Shown piece by piece: positions 1 to 6,663 of a DNA stretch of 15,776 nt. The notes under the pieces were generated by a model. It saw nothing but the letters and a program-made list of their open reading frames with translations. It did no database searches and was not told the origin of the DNA. The DNA is from Bacteroidales bacterium UBA3834. Its GTDB lineage: Bacteria; Bacteroidota; Bacteroidia; Bacteroidales; P3. The stretch is from the NCBI GenBank assembly GCA_002392965.1, contig DGIA01000009.1, positions 1 through 15,776 of the forward strand. The letters run 5' to 3'. Made by a program: the position numbers and the translations under genes. How positions within the stretch are numbered: the stretch's first letter is position 1; every line of letters starts with the position of its first letter.

Positions 1-43
1 GTCAACTTTTTTCAGCGCAAGACAGTATAATGGATATTTAGGA

Positions 44-77
44 ATTGAAAAAAAAGTATGTCGGCGCAATATCTTTG
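44..77 (+). promoter_or_regulatory. Bacteroidota-type promoter of aqpZ
   Basis: The -7 element TATCTTTG at 70-77 matches the Bacteroidota consensus TAnnTTTG exactly. An ATTG at 44-47 serves as the -33 element with a 22-bp spacer, a little longer than the usual 19-21. Transcription would start near 84, giving a leader of about 45 nt before the aqpZ ATG at 129. The same -7 octamer occurs at the two other promoters called in this window, which supports the assignment. Confidence 0.65.
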
Positions 78-128
78 GTTAATTTGCGTTAATAGGGGTA
101 AATACTAACCAATTAAAACTATTGTAAT

Positions 129-860
129 ATGAAGATTTGTAACAAAATGCTTGCTGAGTGCTTCGGCACCTTCGTTCTCGTGCTGGGCGGTTGCGGTACC
201 GCGCTGTTCGGCCATGTGGGCTTCCTCGGCGTGGCCATCGCCTTCGGCCTCACGGTCATCGCCATGGCCTATGGCATTGGCCATGTGAGCGGCGCCCACC
301 TCAACCCCGCCGTCTCCTTCGGTGTGTGGGTCAACGGACGTATGAGCTTCAAAGACATGCTCCTCTACTGGGTGAGCCAGATTGTCGGCGCCATCGTCGC
401 CGGTGCTGTCCTGTTCGGCATCTATAAGGCCGCCGGCTTGGGCGCCACGGGTGTCTTCGCCGCCAACGGCTATGGCGAGGCCTTCCAGGCTGCCGCCGGT
501 GAGGGCTACCTCAACGTGAGCATGTGGGGCGCCTTCGCCGTCGAGGCAGTGCTGACCTTCATCTTCCTGATGGTGATTCTCGGCGCCACCGACGAGCGCA
601 GCAACACCAAGGCCGCCGGCTTGGCCATCGGTCTCACGCTGACGCTCATCCACCTGGTCTCCATCCCGCTGACCAACACCAGCGTCAACCCCGCCCGCTC
701 CATCAGCCAGGCTATCTTCAGCGACTGCGCCACCTGGAGCGCCTGCAGCCAGCTGTGGCTCTTCATCGTGGCCCCGCTGGTGGGTGCCGCTGTGGCCGGC
801 CTGTTCTACAAGTGCGTCTGCGGCGACTGCTGCTGCAAGAAGTGCTGCAAGAAAGACTGA
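129..860 (+). CDS. aqpZ: Aquaporin Z (water channel) with Cys-rich C-terminal tail
   Basis: Inner-membrane channel of the MIP family for osmotically driven water flow. Both half-helix signatures are present: HLNPAVS (N59-P60-A61) and SVNPARS (N187-P188-A189). Aligning by these motifs, the selectivity filter is F39, H175, T184 and R190, the water-selective set of E. coli AqpZ (F43, H174, T183, R189). This argues against a glycerol facilitator. Six membrane helices are visible, and the body has normal AqpZ length. The unusual part is the cytoplasmic tail: seven cysteines lie between residues 229 and 240 (CVCGDCCC then CC), mixed with lysines. The gene stands alone between its own promoter and an intrinsic terminator. 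High GC, especially at third codon positions, creates a long antisense open frame that is not a gene. The family call is firm; a role for the tail is unknown. Confidence 0.96.
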   Translation: MKICNKMLAECFGTFVLVLGGCGTALFGHVGFLGVAIAFGLTVIAMAYGIGHVSGAHLNPAVSFGVWVNGRMSFKDMLLYWVSQIVGAIVAGAVLFGIYKAAGLGATGVFAANGYGEAFQAAAGEGYLNVSMWGAFAVEAVLTFIFLMVILGATDERSNTKAAGLAIGLTLTLIHLVSIPLTNTSVNPARSISQAIFSDCATWSACSQLWLFIVAPLVGAAVAGLFYKCVCGDCCCKKCCKKD

Positions 861-879
861 CTTTGAACACCCCTTTTTC

Positions 880-920
880 AAAGGCTCGCCGCAAACCCTT
901 GTGGCGAGCCTTTCTTGTTG
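880..920 (+). terminator. Intrinsic terminator of aqpZ
   Basis: A perfect 11-bp inverted repeat (AAAGGCTCGCC at 880-890 with GGCGAGCCTTT at 903-913) encloses a 12-nt loop and is followed by a T-rich run (TTTCTTGTTG). It starts 20 bp after the aqpZ stop codon, so it should end a monocistronic transcript. Confidence 0.88.
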
Positions 921-945
921 CTGTCCGTTCCGTGTTCACTCCCTA

Positions 946-1000
946 TCACCTCCGTCTCACCTCCGTCTCACCTCCGTTTCACCTCCGTCTCACCTCCGTT
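946..1000. repeat. Tandem 11-bp repeat, five copies
   Basis: Five consecutive copies of TCACCTCCGTY occupy 946-956, 957-967, 968-978, 979-989 and 990-1000; only the last base varies (C, C, T, C, T). Immediately downstream, the purine-rich stretch holds the complementary motif ACGGAG (1006-1011) and GACGGAA (1027-1033). The last repeat can therefore pair as CTCCGT (994-999) with ACGGAG across a 6-nt loop. The array sits between the aqpZ terminator and the 3' end of mtaB. No T-run follows on the minus strand, so it is not a classical terminator for mtaB. Function unknown. Confidence 0.9.
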
Positions 1001-1078
1001 GAAAGACGGAGAGGGGACGGTGCGGAGACGGAAGGGCATCGGAGGGGGAAGGAAGGCGAAATGAAGGTGGTGGGGAAG

Positions 1079-2302
1079 TTAAATTTCCTCGCGAAGGATG
1101 TTCCCGGGGGTGAGGGTGACGTCGGCGACGGTGCCCACCAGCGCTTCGTCGTAGGGACGGCCCACGCGGATATAGTTGTCGGTCCAGCCGAGCATGAGGG
1201 GTTGAGTGGCTGGGTGGCCAGGTAACTGGGTGGCTGGGTGGGACGTCGATTCCCACAAGACGGGGCGTGTCTTTCCTATCTGGCTTTCGATGAAGGCTCT
1301 GTGTTTCTCTTCGCTGAGCTCCAGCAGGCGGGCGGTGTGCTCGCGGCGGACGGGGACGGGAATTTTCTCGCCGAGGCGGAGGGCTGCGGTGCCGGGGCGG
1401 TCGCTGTAGGTGAAGACGTGGAGGTAGGAGATTGGCAGCGAGTCGATGAACGACAGCACTTTGGCGAATTCCTCCTCGCTCTCGCCGTTGAATCCGGCCA
1501 TAACGTCGGCGGCGATGCAGGCGTCGGGCATGGCGGCCCTGATGCGTTCGAGTTTGGCGCGGTAGAGGGCGGTGTCGTAGCGGCGGTGCATGAGTTGCAG
1601 CACGTGGTCGGAGCCGGCCTGCAGGGGGATGTGGAAGTGGGGTAGGAAGGCGCGGCTGTGGGCCACGAAGTCGATGATGTCGTCGGTGAGCAGGTTGGGC
1701 TCGATGCTGGAGATGCGGTAACGCTCAATGCCTTCGATGGCATCGAGGCCGCGCAGCAGGTCGAGGAAGCTCTCGCCGTGTTGCTGGCCGAAGGTGCCGG
1801 TGTTGACGCCGGTGAGTACCACCTCCGTGGTGCTGGTGGAGGCGATGCGGCGGGCGGCGCAGAGGGTCTCCTCGATGGAGGCCGAGCGGGAGCGGCCGCG
1901 GGCGTAAGGGATGGCGCAGTAGGTGCAGAAGTAGTCGCAGCCGTCCTGTATCTTGAAGAAGGTACGTGTGCGGTCGTCGCCGGAGTAGGAGAGGAGGCGT
2001 TTGCTGTCGTTGCCGAGCACCTGGGTGACGCCGGGCATCTTTTCTATCTCGTCTTTTGCCACCTGGGCGAAGCATCCCATGACGACAATCTGTGCGTCGG
2101 GGTTGAGACGGTGTGCCTGACGGATGGCGTTGCGGCACTTTTTTTCGGCTACGGCAGTGACGGTGCAGGTGTTGACGATGTAGAGGTCGGCCCGTTCGCC
2201 CCAGGTGACGACGATGTTGCCTTCGGCGGCGAGCCGCCGGAGGAGGTCGGAGGTTTCGGCGAAGTTGAGTTTGCAGCCGAGGGTGTGAGCGGCGATGGTC
2301 AC
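1079..2302 (-). CDS. mtaB: tRNA (N6-threonylcarbamoyladenosine(37)-C2)-methylthiotransferase MtaB
   Basis: Radical-SAM enzyme that converts t6A at position 37 of ANN-decoding tRNAs to ms2t6A, in the cytoplasm. The N-terminal UPF0004 domain supplies three cluster ligands: C10 (LGCKLN), C46 (NTCTVT) and C77 (MGCFAQ). The radical-SAM motif CxxxCxxC follows at C122, C126 and C129 (CDYFCTYC). A short TRAM-type segment ends the protein. The LGCKLN start motif is typical of MtaB rather than MiaB or RimO. The start is a GTG whose G is also the last base of the upstream gene's TAG, so the two genes overlap by one base and are probably translationally coupled. Length (407 aa) is normal to slightly short. 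The linker before the TRAM segment contains a repetitive HPATQ insertion encoded by a G-rich repeat (see separate entry). Confidence 0.93.
   Translation of the reverse strand: MTIAAHTLGCKLNFAETSDLLRRLAAEGNIVVTWGERADLYIVNTCTVTAVAEKKCRNAIRQAHRLNPDAQIVVMGCFAQVAKDEIEKMPGVTQVLGNDSKRLLSYSGDDRTRTFFKIQDGCDYFCTYCAIPYARGRSRSASIEETLCAARRIASTSTTEVVLTGVNTGTFGQQHGESFLDLLRGLDAIEGIERYRISSIEPNLLTDDIIDFVAHSRAFLPHFHIPLQAGSDHVLQLMHRRYDTALYRAKLERIRAAMPDACIAADVMAGFNGESEEEFAKVLSFIDSLPISYLHVFTYSDRPGTAALRLGEKIPVPVRREHTARLLELSEEKHRAFIESQIGKTRPVLWESTSHPATQLPGHPATQPLMLGWTDNYIRVGRPYDEALVGTVADVTLTPGNILREEI
1206..1241 (-). repeat. Internal repeat within mtaB linker
   Basis: On the plus strand GTGGCTGGGTGG occurs at 1206-1217 (first base A-flanked) and again at 1230-1241 as the similar TGGGTGGCTGGG block, separated by CCAGGTAACTGGG-type sequence with a CCAG/CTGG dyad. 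In the protein it reads HPATQLPGHPATQ, between VLWEST and MLGWTDNYIRV. It keeps the frame and falls in the linker before the TRAM domain, where extra length should be tolerated. It looks like a simple-sequence expansion inside a housekeeping gene. Confidence 0.7.
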
Positions 2303-3327
2303 TATTTCAGAGCGGGTTCGTCGTCGAAGTGGCGGCTGCGCACCATCTTGATGCCGTCCTCGTCGGGGAAGATGGCGAAGTCGGGTTGGGGTTCGAGGAG
2401 CAGTATGTCGCGTCCTTCGGTGTCTTTGCCGATGCCTTGTACGGCACGGCGGGCCACGATGATGCGGCTTTTGCGGTTGGCGCAGTCGAAGAGTTCGTCG
2501 CCGATGCGCTCATAGACAAGGTCGGCACTTTCGTGGGTGATGAGTTTGCTGCCGTCGTCGAGTAGGAGGGTCACCCGGTTCTTGCCCAGCGGTGCCAGGC
2601 AGATGATGTCGTGTATGGAGAGGAATTTCTCTTCGGGCAGCAGCATACGGATGCGGCGGTCGAGCATCAGGCCGTGCTCCCAGCGTTCGTCGATGGTGAG
2701 TTGGCCGTCTTCATAGTAGCGGTAGGAACCGTGCTTCAGGCCGTCGAGGTAGTGGCCTTCGCGGGCCAGCAGGCCGTTGTCGTCGTATTCTACAAGCCGT
2801 CCCTCAAGGCCGCCGTTGACGTAGGTGCCGGTGATGTAGCCTTGCTTTCCGATGCGTTTCCACCAGCGGCCGTGGCGGTGGTTGTTGACCCAGTGGGTCA
2901 CTTCGGCGGTGTCGCCGGTATGGGTGTAGATGACGTGCAGACCATCCTTGATGCCCATGCGGTAGGAGGCTTCCTTGACCAGCCGGCCGTCTTCGGCGAA
3001 GAACTGCCAATGGCCGTCGCGGTTGCGGCGGTCGTAGTGGCCGCGGGCGAGGAGGTGGCCTTTCTCATCATAGGCTTCATGGTCGCAGCGTTCGCCGGGG
3101 ACGGTGTATATGTTGCGCATGCGCACGGTGCCGTCGGCATAGTAGTAGGTGAAGGTGCCGGTCTCCTTGCCGTCGAGGAAGTCGCCTTCGTAGATCTTGG
3201 TTCCGTCCTTGTCGATGCGGATCCAATGGCCTTGTCGGCGGCCTTGTTTGTCAACCTTGTTTTGGGCTATGGCACTGACGGAAGTCAGGAGCAGTGCCGC
3301 TGTGAGAAGGATAAGAGTCTTTTTCAT
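2302..3327 (-). CDS. Secreted MORN-repeat (YwqK-like) protein
   Basis: A 341-residue protein with a clear N-terminal signal peptide (MKKTLIL then a hydrophobic core ending at SAIAQ, cleavage near residue 22) and so probably periplasmic or surface-located. Residues about 33-230 consist of repeated segments of the form G-x-W/Y ... DG ... Y/G-x-Y, for example GHWIRIDKDG, EGDFLDGKETGTF, ARGHYDRRNRDGHWQF and EGHYLDGLKHGSYRYYEDG. These are typical of MORN repeats and of the YwqK family, sometimes labelled antitoxin on thin grounds. Residues 231-341 form a separate non-repeat domain that I do not recognise. MORN repeats usually give an extended beta structure for binding or scaffolding; no catalytic motif is seen. 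It is the first gene of a unit with mtaB (1-base overlap), a link that may be only transcriptional. No matching TAnnTTTG promoter was found on this strand upstream. Confidence 0.8.
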   Translation of the reverse strand: MKKTLILLTAALLLTSVSAIAQNKVDKQGRRQGHWIRIDKDGTKIYEGDFLDGKETGTFTYYYADGTVRMRNIYTVPGERCDHEAYDEKGHLLARGHYDRRNRDGHWQFFAEDGRLVKEASYRMGIKDGLHVIYTHTGDTAEVTHWVNNHRHGRWWKRIGKQGYITGTYVNGGLEGRLVEYDDNGLLAREGHYLDGLKHGSYRYYEDGQLTIDERWEHGLMLDRRIRMLLPEEKFLSIHDIICLAPLGKNRVTLLLDDGSKLITHESADLVYERIGDELFDCANRKSRIIVARRAVQGIGKDTEGRDILLLEPQPDFAIFPDEDGIKMVRSRHFDDEPALK

Positions 3328-3381
3328 CTCTTCGATTGTTGTCTTTTATATGGTTGAATAACGCCCTTTTAGGTAATTTAT

Positions 3382-3412
3382 TTTGATGATATTAAAAAAA
3401 GTTGTATCTTTG
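3382..3412 (+). promoter_or_regulatory. Promoter of the plus-strand glycan operon
   Basis: TTTG at 3382-3385, a 19-bp A/T-rich spacer and TATCTTTG at 3405-3412 form a near-perfect Bacteroidota housekeeping promoter. The expected start point is about 3419, leaving a leader of only about 15 nt before the ATG at 3434. It lies in the 106-bp divergent gap with the MORN gene, and should drive the five genes to 7902. Confidence 0.8.
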
Positions 3413-3433
3413 CATCTGCAATAATGGTAAGAA

Positions 3434-3925
3434 ATGATTGGAATGACCTTGAAATCACAAAGTATAGTTCGGTTTGCCGCTTTTGACGCGGCATTGCTTG
3501 CCTTGGCCTGCCTGATTCCCGCCGCCTCGCATCTGCTGGCGGTGCCGTTGTATAAGCTCAACCCGATGCTGGCTCTTCTGCTGGCGGGGATGCTTGTGGG
3601 AAAGGATTGGCGCAACGCGCTGGTGCTGGCGGTGCTGATGCCGCTGGTGTCGGGTCTGGTCACCGGCATGCCTGCCGCCCCGAAGATGGTGTGCATGATG
3701 GCCGAGCTGGCCACCGTGGCCTCGCTCTTTGGGTGGCTCTCGCGCCGTTGGGCTGTGCTGCCCGCGGTGCTGACGGCTATTGTGGCCGGAAAGATGGTGT
3801 ATTATGCCATGAAGGCCCTTATCATCGCCCCTGCGGTGTTGGTGGGTACGGAATGGTGGATGCAGCTGGGAACGGTGCTTGTGTGGGGTGGACTGTTCGC
3901 CCTGCTTTACAGAAGGGATAGATGA
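3434..3925 (+). CDS. Small polytopic membrane protein, ECF-transporter S-component-like
   Basis: A 163-residue, strongly hydrophobic protein with about five or six membrane segments (roughly residues 13-38, 43-56, 60-78, 84-101, 104-128 and 143-160) and a basic C-terminus (YRRDR). Length, topology and the pattern NPMLALLLAGMLVGKDWR followed by PLVSGLVTGMP and a membrane-buried MAELA are reminiscent of substrate-binding S components of energy-coupling factor vitamin transporters. No substrate can be named, and no ECF ATPase or T component is in the window. An internal ATG at 3443 is an alternative start; 3434 is kept because it is the first in-frame ATG after the promoter. Its stop overlaps the next start as ATGA, so it is co-translated with the glycan genes. 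It could instead be an unrelated small membrane protein of the glycan pathway. Confidence 0.6.
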   Translation: MIGMTLKSQSIVRFAAFDAALLALACLIPAASHLLAVPLYKLNPMLALLLAGMLVGKDWRNALVLAVLMPLVSGLVTGMPAAPKMVCMMAELATVASLFGWLSRRWAVLPAVLTAIVAGKMVYYAMKALIIAPAVLVGTEWWMQLGTVLVWGGLFALLYRRDR

Positions 3926-4638
3926 AGAATATAGCAGTGATACTGGCGGGTGGCACAGGCCGGCGGATGGGTTCGTCGGTGCCCAAACAGTTCATGGAGC
4001 TTGCCGGTCGTACTGTCATAGAGCATTCGATAGAGGCTTTCTGCAGCCATCCTGCTGTTGACGAGGTGGCCGTGGTGGTGCACCCCGAATGGAGGGGGCG
4101 TTTCCAGGCGATTGTGGAGCGGAACCGTTGGGAGAAACTGACTAAGGTGATTGACGGCGGGAGCGAACGCTATATGTCGAGCTTGAACGCCATCATGGCC
4201 TACATTGACGAGCCCGACGATACCAACCTGTTGCTGCACGATGCTGCACGTCCATGGGTGAGCGCCGATATCATAAGCCGTGTTGCGGCAGCCTTGCAGC
4301 ACAGCGAGGCCGTGGGTGTGGCGGTGCCGAGCACGGATACTGTATGGGAGGTTCATCCTGACATGAACGGGATGTGGGAAGCCGGGAACGAGAAGTTTGA
4401 GATACCGCGGTTCGTGGCTCGGATACCCGAGCGTAAGTTGATGTGGCGAGCCCAGACCCCTCAAGCCTTCCGACTGCCGTTGATACGCGACGCCTACCAG
4501 CGAGCCCTGCAGGATCCGCAGTTCCAGGCCACCGACGATTGCGGCGTGGTGCGCAAATACATGCCCGGCACCAAGATCACCGTGGTGGAAGGCGAGGAAA
4601 GCAACCGCAAGATAACGTTCAAAGAAGATATTGCATGA
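3922..4638 (+). CDS. IspD/TarI-family cytidylyltransferase
   Basis: A CTP:sugar-alcohol-phosphate cytidylyltransferase of 238 residues. The nucleotide-binding loop LAGGTGRRMG (residues 8-17) with PKQF (21-24), the HDAARP motif (106-111), QTPQAF (178-183), TDD (204-206) and the C-terminal VVEG...N.KIT segment identify the IspD/TarI superfamily. IspD makes CDP-methylerythritol for isoprenoids; TarI/Bcs1 makes CDP-ribitol for surface polymers. The GGTG loop and a setting among glycosyltransferases favour a TarI-like, envelope-glycan role. There is also an unusual stretch at about 144-170 before the QTPQ motif. No CDP-alditol reductase or alditol-phosphate transferase is nearby, so the substrate is unsure, and a housekeeping IspD role is not excluded. 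It is coupled by ATGA overlaps to the genes on both sides. Confidence 0.82.
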   Translation: MKNIAVILAGGTGRRMGSSVPKQFMELAGRTVIEHSIEAFCSHPAVDEVAVVVHPEWRGRFQAIVERNRWEKLTKVIDGGSERYMSSLNAIMAYIDEPDDTNLLLHDAARPWVSADIISRVAAALQHSEAVGVAVPSTDTVWEVHPDMNGMWEAGNEKFEIPRFVARIPERKLMWRAQTPQAFRLPLIRDAYQRALQDPQFQATDDCGVVRKYMPGTKITVVEGEESNRKITFKEDIA

Positions 4639-5651
4639 AGCATGTTTTCTCGGTTACAAGCAATCTGACGTTCTCTCTCATGAGGCGTATCGTCAAGGTG
4701 AATGCCTTGTCGGCATCGGATTGTGTATTGCTGTTGCTCAGGGGCTACAAGATTCCCGTCGAAATGGAGCGGACGTATGCCCACAGGGTGGAAACGACGT
4801 ATAATGTCGATGTGGATAACGGACGGGTTTTTGCAGGTGCCCGTTTTTGGAGAACGCAAAAGAATATCGGCGAGTTTGACAGACTTGTCGATGCGGAAGT
4901 GGGTGGGGAAGACTTTGTCTTTTACACCTCGGTGTGTTCGAACGATATATGCAGCCTGATGGTGACCAAGCCCAACTGCAAGGGCTTTTACATGATAGAA
5001 GACGGATTGTCGTCATATCGCGACTTTAACCCGCAGACATTCACAGGAATCCGCTACTGGGTTTATCGGCTGCTGCTAAAGCCTTTATGGCCTCGGATAT
5101 TTGAAGTGAAGAACCACTTTATCGAGGATGGTCATCCAAAATATCTTGGGTGTATCGCCAGCTCCGACAGATGTTTCCCTTTGCACAGGGACAAATTACA
5201 GGTGGTGGGGAACCCGTTTGAGCCCATAGATCTGGATTTTGTTCCCGATGCAGTGCTTTCCATCGACCCTTTGTACGAGTCGCTGACAGAGAGTCAAGTG
5301 GATGTCTTGTATGGTCGTCTGGCCGAGTTTATGAAACCGAAAGGATACCGGCAGGTGGCCTATAAGCTCCACCCGCGGTTCAATGTGGCGAGCAACCGCG
5401 GGCACAAGGAGTTTTTCCTTGGGGAGCTGAACAAGTATTTCCCCGGAGCAAAGGAGATTGCCCCCTCTGGCGTGTTGGAGAATATACTAAGCAGTTGCCA
5501 TGCTGATTTTTATTCCAACGATTCCTCGGTGGCCATATATGCTTCTTTGTCGGGAACCAAGTGTTACAGTTTGATGCCTCTGCTTAAAGGAACTCCGGCA
5601 TATCGGGTGAACTCCTTTATGCGGGAGTGTACAATTCCAATCGAAATATGA
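4635..5651 (+). CDS. Sialyltransferase-fold glycosyltransferase (polysialyltransferase/GT52-like)
   Basis: A 338-residue cytoplasmic protein starting at the ATG that overlaps the previous stop (ATGA). It carries the three short motifs shared by several bacterial sialyltransferase families (GT38, GT52, GT80): an acidic D/E-D/E-G motif (E122-D123-G124, in MIEDGLSSY), an HP motif (H246-P247, in YKLHPR) and a late SS motif (S297-S298, in SNDSSVAIYASLSG). In characterised members the acidic residue is the general base and the HP histidine contacts the CMP phosphate. The N-terminus (HVFSVTSNLTFSLM...) also resembles the alpha-2,8-polysialyltransferase-like family. The expected donor is therefore a CMP-activated acid such as sialic acid, Kdo or a relative. 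The convergent operon encodes a CMP-sugar synthetase, which fits. GC in a sampled line is only 42%. Acceptor and linkage cannot be told from sequence. Confidence 0.78.
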   Translation: MKHVFSVTSNLTFSLMRRIVKVNALSASDCVLLLLRGYKIPVEMERTYAHRVETTYNVDVDNGRVFAGARFWRTQKNIGEFDRLVDAEVGGEDFVFYTSVCSNDICSLMVTKPNCKGFYMIEDGLSSYRDFNPQTFTGIRYWVYRLLLKPLWPRIFEVKNHFIEDGHPKYLGCIASSDRCFPLHRDKLQVVGNPFEPIDLDFVPDAVLSIDPLYESLTESQVDVLYGRLAEFMKPKGYRQVAYKLHPRFNVASNRGHKEFFLGELNKYFPGAKEIAPSGVLENILSSCHADFYSNDSSVAIYASLSGTKCYSLMPLLKGTPAYRVNSFMRECTIPIEI

Positions 5652-6658
5652 TAAAAGTCTCAGTCATACTCCCAGTCTATGGCGTGGCCGAATACATCGA
5701 GGCCTGCACGCGGTCGTTGTTGGCGCAGACCTTGGAAGAGGTGGAGTTTCTCTTCGTCGATGACCATGGGCCCGATGACAGTATTGCCATCCTGCAGCGT
5801 ACCATCGAGGGTCATCCGCGGGCACACCAGTTTCGTGTGCTCACCCCGGACCATAACCTCGGTGCCGGTATGGCGCGCAATTTCGGCATCCCTGAAACCC
5901 AAGGGGAATACATCTCGTTCATCGACCCCGACGACACCGTGGAGCCCGATATGCTGGAAGTGCTTTACAACAGGGCCAAGAGCCTCGATTCCGACATCTG
6001 CTGCTGCTATATGCAGAAGTGCTTCCCCGACGGTACAACGGGAGACCTGCTCGTCAATCCCCATGTGGCAGAAGGCCCCCTGACCCACGACAGCAGGGCA
6101 TACGTGCTGACGCACTATGTGTCGCTCTTCGCCTCGATGATCTACCGACGTGAGATGGTGATGGACAACGATATCCGCTTTCCAGAGGACCGGGCGGCCG
6201 ACGACAGTTTCTTCGTCTCCTGTGTTTGGATGAAAGCCCGTAGTGTGGCTTATGTCGATCGACCCTTGTACCATTATCTTATCCGGCCGGGGTCGGTGAC
6301 TACCACGCTGCAGAGCGACAAATACAAGAAGCGTCTGGCGGTATTCGGCAAGTTGATGGCTTATGCCAAGGAGCATGGTGTTTATGAGGAATTCAAGCCC
6401 GAGATTGACTATATGTACCTCAAGAAGGGATATCTCTCCTCCGTCGCCAACTATATCCGCAACAGCCGGCGGCCGAGTTATTCCACCTACGAGGAAATAC
6501 ATGAGGAACTGATAAGGCAGGTGCCCGACTATCGGCAGAACCGTTATCTCCGAGGCAACTTCGTCATGCGGATTCTGATGCAGTTGCTCCGACGCTGTCC
6601 GGCAGTGGCCACGGTGGCTCTGCGCTGGTATATCAAAAAGAATAATATAATCAGTTAG
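5648..6658 (+). CDS. Family 2 glycosyltransferase
   Basis: A 336-residue inverting GT-A transferase. The N-terminus has the classic GT2 pattern: VSVILPVYG, then SLLAQTLEEVEFLFVDDHGPDD, then NLGAGMARNFGI, then FIDPDDTVEPDML, where DPDD is the metal/nucleotide-binding DxD-type motif. Residues about 100-260 hold the acceptor side. No membrane segment is evident, so it is probably a cytoplasmic, membrane-associated enzyme acting on a lipid-linked or LPS acceptor. The start is the ATG overlapping the preceding TGA (ATGA); an in-frame GTG 21 bp upstream lies inside the previous gene and does not fit the tight-overlap pattern of this operon. The donor sugar is not predictable. Confidence 0.92.
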   Translation: MIKVSVILPVYGVAEYIEACTRSLLAQTLEEVEFLFVDDHGPDDSIAILQRTIEGHPRAHQFRVLTPDHNLGAGMARNFGIPETQGEYISFIDPDDTVEPDMLEVLYNRAKSLDSDICCCYMQKCFPDGTTGDLLVNPHVAEGPLTHDSRAYVLTHYVSLFASMIYRREMVMDNDIRFPEDRAADDSFFVSCVWMKARSVAYVDRPLYHYLIRPGSVTTTLQSDKYKKRLAVFGKLMAYAKEHGVYEEFKPEIDYMYLKKGYLSSVANYIRNSRRPSYSTYEEIHEELIRQVPDYRQNRYLRGNFVMRILMQLLRRCPAVATVALRWYIKKNNIIS

Positions 6659-6663
6659 TTTCT

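Noticed and set aside
26..31. TATAAT hexamer as a sigma70-like promoter
   Set aside because: Bacteroidota use the TTTG/TAnnTTTG type; an exact match to that lies closer to aqpZ at 70-77, and no TTGACA is correctly spaced from the hexamer.
105..881. Open frame antisense to aqpZ
   Set aside because: The product is Gly/Ala/Glu/His-rich without any recognisable motif, while the sense strand encodes a complete AqpZ.
946..1000. CRISPR-like array
   Set aside because: The 11-bp units are contiguous without spacers, and no cas gene is present; the same holds for 15565-15608.
2302..3327. Antitoxin function for the MORN/YwqK-like protein
   Set aside because: The protein has a signal peptide and no toxin partner nearby; the antitoxin label rests only on database naming habits.
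5627..5650. GTG start 21 bp upstream for the GT2 gene
   Set aside because: The ATG at 5648 gives the standard VSVILPVYG start and the same ATGA overlap seen at the other junctions.
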